From NCBI GenBank assembly GCA_025351615.1, contig JANXVP010000504.1, positions 1-8,424 on the forward strand: a DNA stretch of 8,424 nucleotides, given 5' to 3'. Under the pieces are notes generated by a model. It had not been told where the DNA came from and made no database searches. It worked only from the letters and a program-made list of their open reading frames with translations. The position numbers and the translations under genes were made by a program. This document shows positions 7,858 to 8,424 of this stretch, piece after piece; positions within the stretch are counted from its first letter, which is position 1, and every line of letters begins with the position of its first letter. The stretch is from Ramlibacter sp. GTDB taxonomy: Bacteria; Pseudomonadota; Gammaproteobacteria; Burkholderiales; Burkholderiaceae_C.

Positions 7858-8280
7858 TTAGCGTTCCCCCAGCACGTGCAGCATCAATTCGCGACGGTGG
7901 CCGTGCCTTCGATGCTCCCAGAGGTAGATTCCCTGCCAGGTGCCCAGCGCCAACGTGCCGCCTTGAACGGGAACGGCCAGGTTAACGGCGGTGAGCGCAG
8001 TGCGCACGTGTGCGGGCATGTCGTCCGGCCCCTCGTCCTGGTGGCGGAACAGCGCATCGCCATCGGGCACCAGCCGGGCAAAGAAACGTTCCAGGTCAGC
8101 GCGTACCGTCGGGTCCGCATTCTCCTGCACCAGCAGGCTGGCCGAGGTATGGCGAAGGAAGAGATTGACGAGACCGCGGACGACTCCGCTGGCCGCGACC
8201 TGTTCGTGAACGCGTTCGGTGATGTCCACGAGGCCGCGCCCTGAGGTGGGGATGGCGATCGTCGCGAGATATTGCTGCAT
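7858..8280 (-). CDS. yjbQ: YjbQ/UPF0047-family protein (secondary thiamine-phosphate synthase type)
   Basis: A 140-residue cytosolic protein matching the YjbQ family along its whole length (E. coli YjbQ is about 138). Visible signatures: LRHTSASLLVQEN at 42-54 followed by DPTVR, the H80/DEGPDDMPAH block at 80-91, and LGTWQGIYLWEHR at 112-124. H44, H80 and H91 are the conserved histidines thought to form a metal/active site. Family members have a weak thiamine-phosphate synthase activity that can replace ThiE when overproduced; the main cellular role is unsettled. The ATG at 8280 gives the usual family N-terminus. The frame stays open to the window edge upstream but has no ATG, GTG or TTG there. 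No strong Shine-Dalgarno is seen. The gene is convergent with the efflux operon and shows no functional link to it. Confidence 0.95.
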   Translation of the reverse strand: MQQYLATIAIPTSGRGLVDITERVHEQVAASGVVRGLVNLFLRHTSASLLVQENADPTVRADLERFFARLVPDGDALFRHQDEGPDDMPAHVRTALTAVNLAVPVQGGTLALGTWQGIYLWEHRRHGHRRELMLHVLGER

Positions 8281-8424
8281 GCAGGCATGGTAAGACGGCC
8301 CCGCCGCAGGTTGGAGATCGTGCGCGAATGTGGCAGCGGCGCATGCTGCCGGGAATGTCGATGGAACGGGTGACTCCTGCTTTTCCCCCCGAGGCTCCAG
8401 CCGAGCGCTTTCTTGAGTCGCTTG
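8281..8424. other. Region upstream of yjbQ, no supported gene
   Basis: These 144 bases should hold the yjbQ promoter on the minus strand, but I cannot pick out a convincing -35/-10 pair. A + strand frame starting at ATG 8343, 8355 or 8361 stays open to the edge. It has only about 21-27 codons, many ending in A or T, unlike the genes here. It may be the start of a divergent gene, but the evidence is too thin to call it. Confidence 0.5.
8332..8350. repeat. Small perfect inverted repeat upstream of yjbQ
   Basis: GGCAGC at 8332-8337 and GCTGCC at 8345-8350 form a perfect 6-base dyad around a 7-base centre (GGCGCAT). G-T wobbles extend it by one pair on each side. It lies about 52-70 bases upstream of the yjbQ start on the minus strand. 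It could be an operator, a hairpin in the leader, or chance in GC-rich DNA. No T-tract follows on either strand, so it is a poor terminator. Confidence 0.4.

Noticed and set aside
8281..8300. TACCAT as a -10 box for yjbQ on the minus strand
   Set aside because: Only four of six bases match, it lies nearly on top of the start codon, and no -35 is seen at proper spacing.
8343..8424. Possible start of a divergent + strand gene (in-frame ATGs at 8343, 8355, 8361)
   Set aside because: At most 27 codons are visible, third-position GC is low for this region, and no family is recognisable. Sequence beyond the window would decide.

Overview
The window is very GC-rich, densely coding proteobacterial DNA. 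It reads as one end of a chromosomal multidrug-efflux operon followed by an unrelated housekeeping-type gene. A betaproteobacterium of the Burkholderiales (Comamonadaceae-like) fits best. The reasons are the strong G/C preference at third codon positions, the gene order mdtB-mdtC-outer membrane factor, and GTCATCC(C/T)CGCGC-type repeat units at the end of mdtB. This is inference; a GC-rich gammaproteobacterium is not excluded.

Layout. Bases 2-3082 (+) hold an RND inner-membrane pump subunit of the MdtB/MuxB type. It lacks about its first 28 codons, which lie before the window. Bases 3079-6345 (+) hold the partner subunit of the MdtC/MuxC type, joined to mdtB by a 4-base ATGA stop/start overlap and preceded by a good ribosome binding site. 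Bases 6351-7751 (+) hold a NodT/OprM-type outer-membrane efflux lipoprotein, 5 bases after mdtC. A 106-base gap without a convincing terminator follows. Bases 7858-8280 (-) then hold a convergent YjbQ/UPF0047-family gene. The last 144 bases (8281-8424) lie upstream of yjbQ. They contain a small perfect inverted repeat and no gene I can support.

How it works together. MdtB and MdtC would form a heterotrimeric proton-driven pump, and the lipoprotein would be its exit duct. The periplasmic adaptor (mdtA/muxA type) is not visible and is expected just upstream of base 1. This is the MuxABC-OpmB arrangement of pseudomonads; E. coli MdtABC differs in using the unlinked TolC.

Novelty. I see no new kind of system. 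The most distinctive points are two insertions in MdtC that its partner MdtB lacks (about 15 and 41 residues). Both fall where the family's docking (funnel) subdomains are expected. A second point is an MdtB C-terminal tail that appears to be built from a duplicated dispersed-repeat unit.
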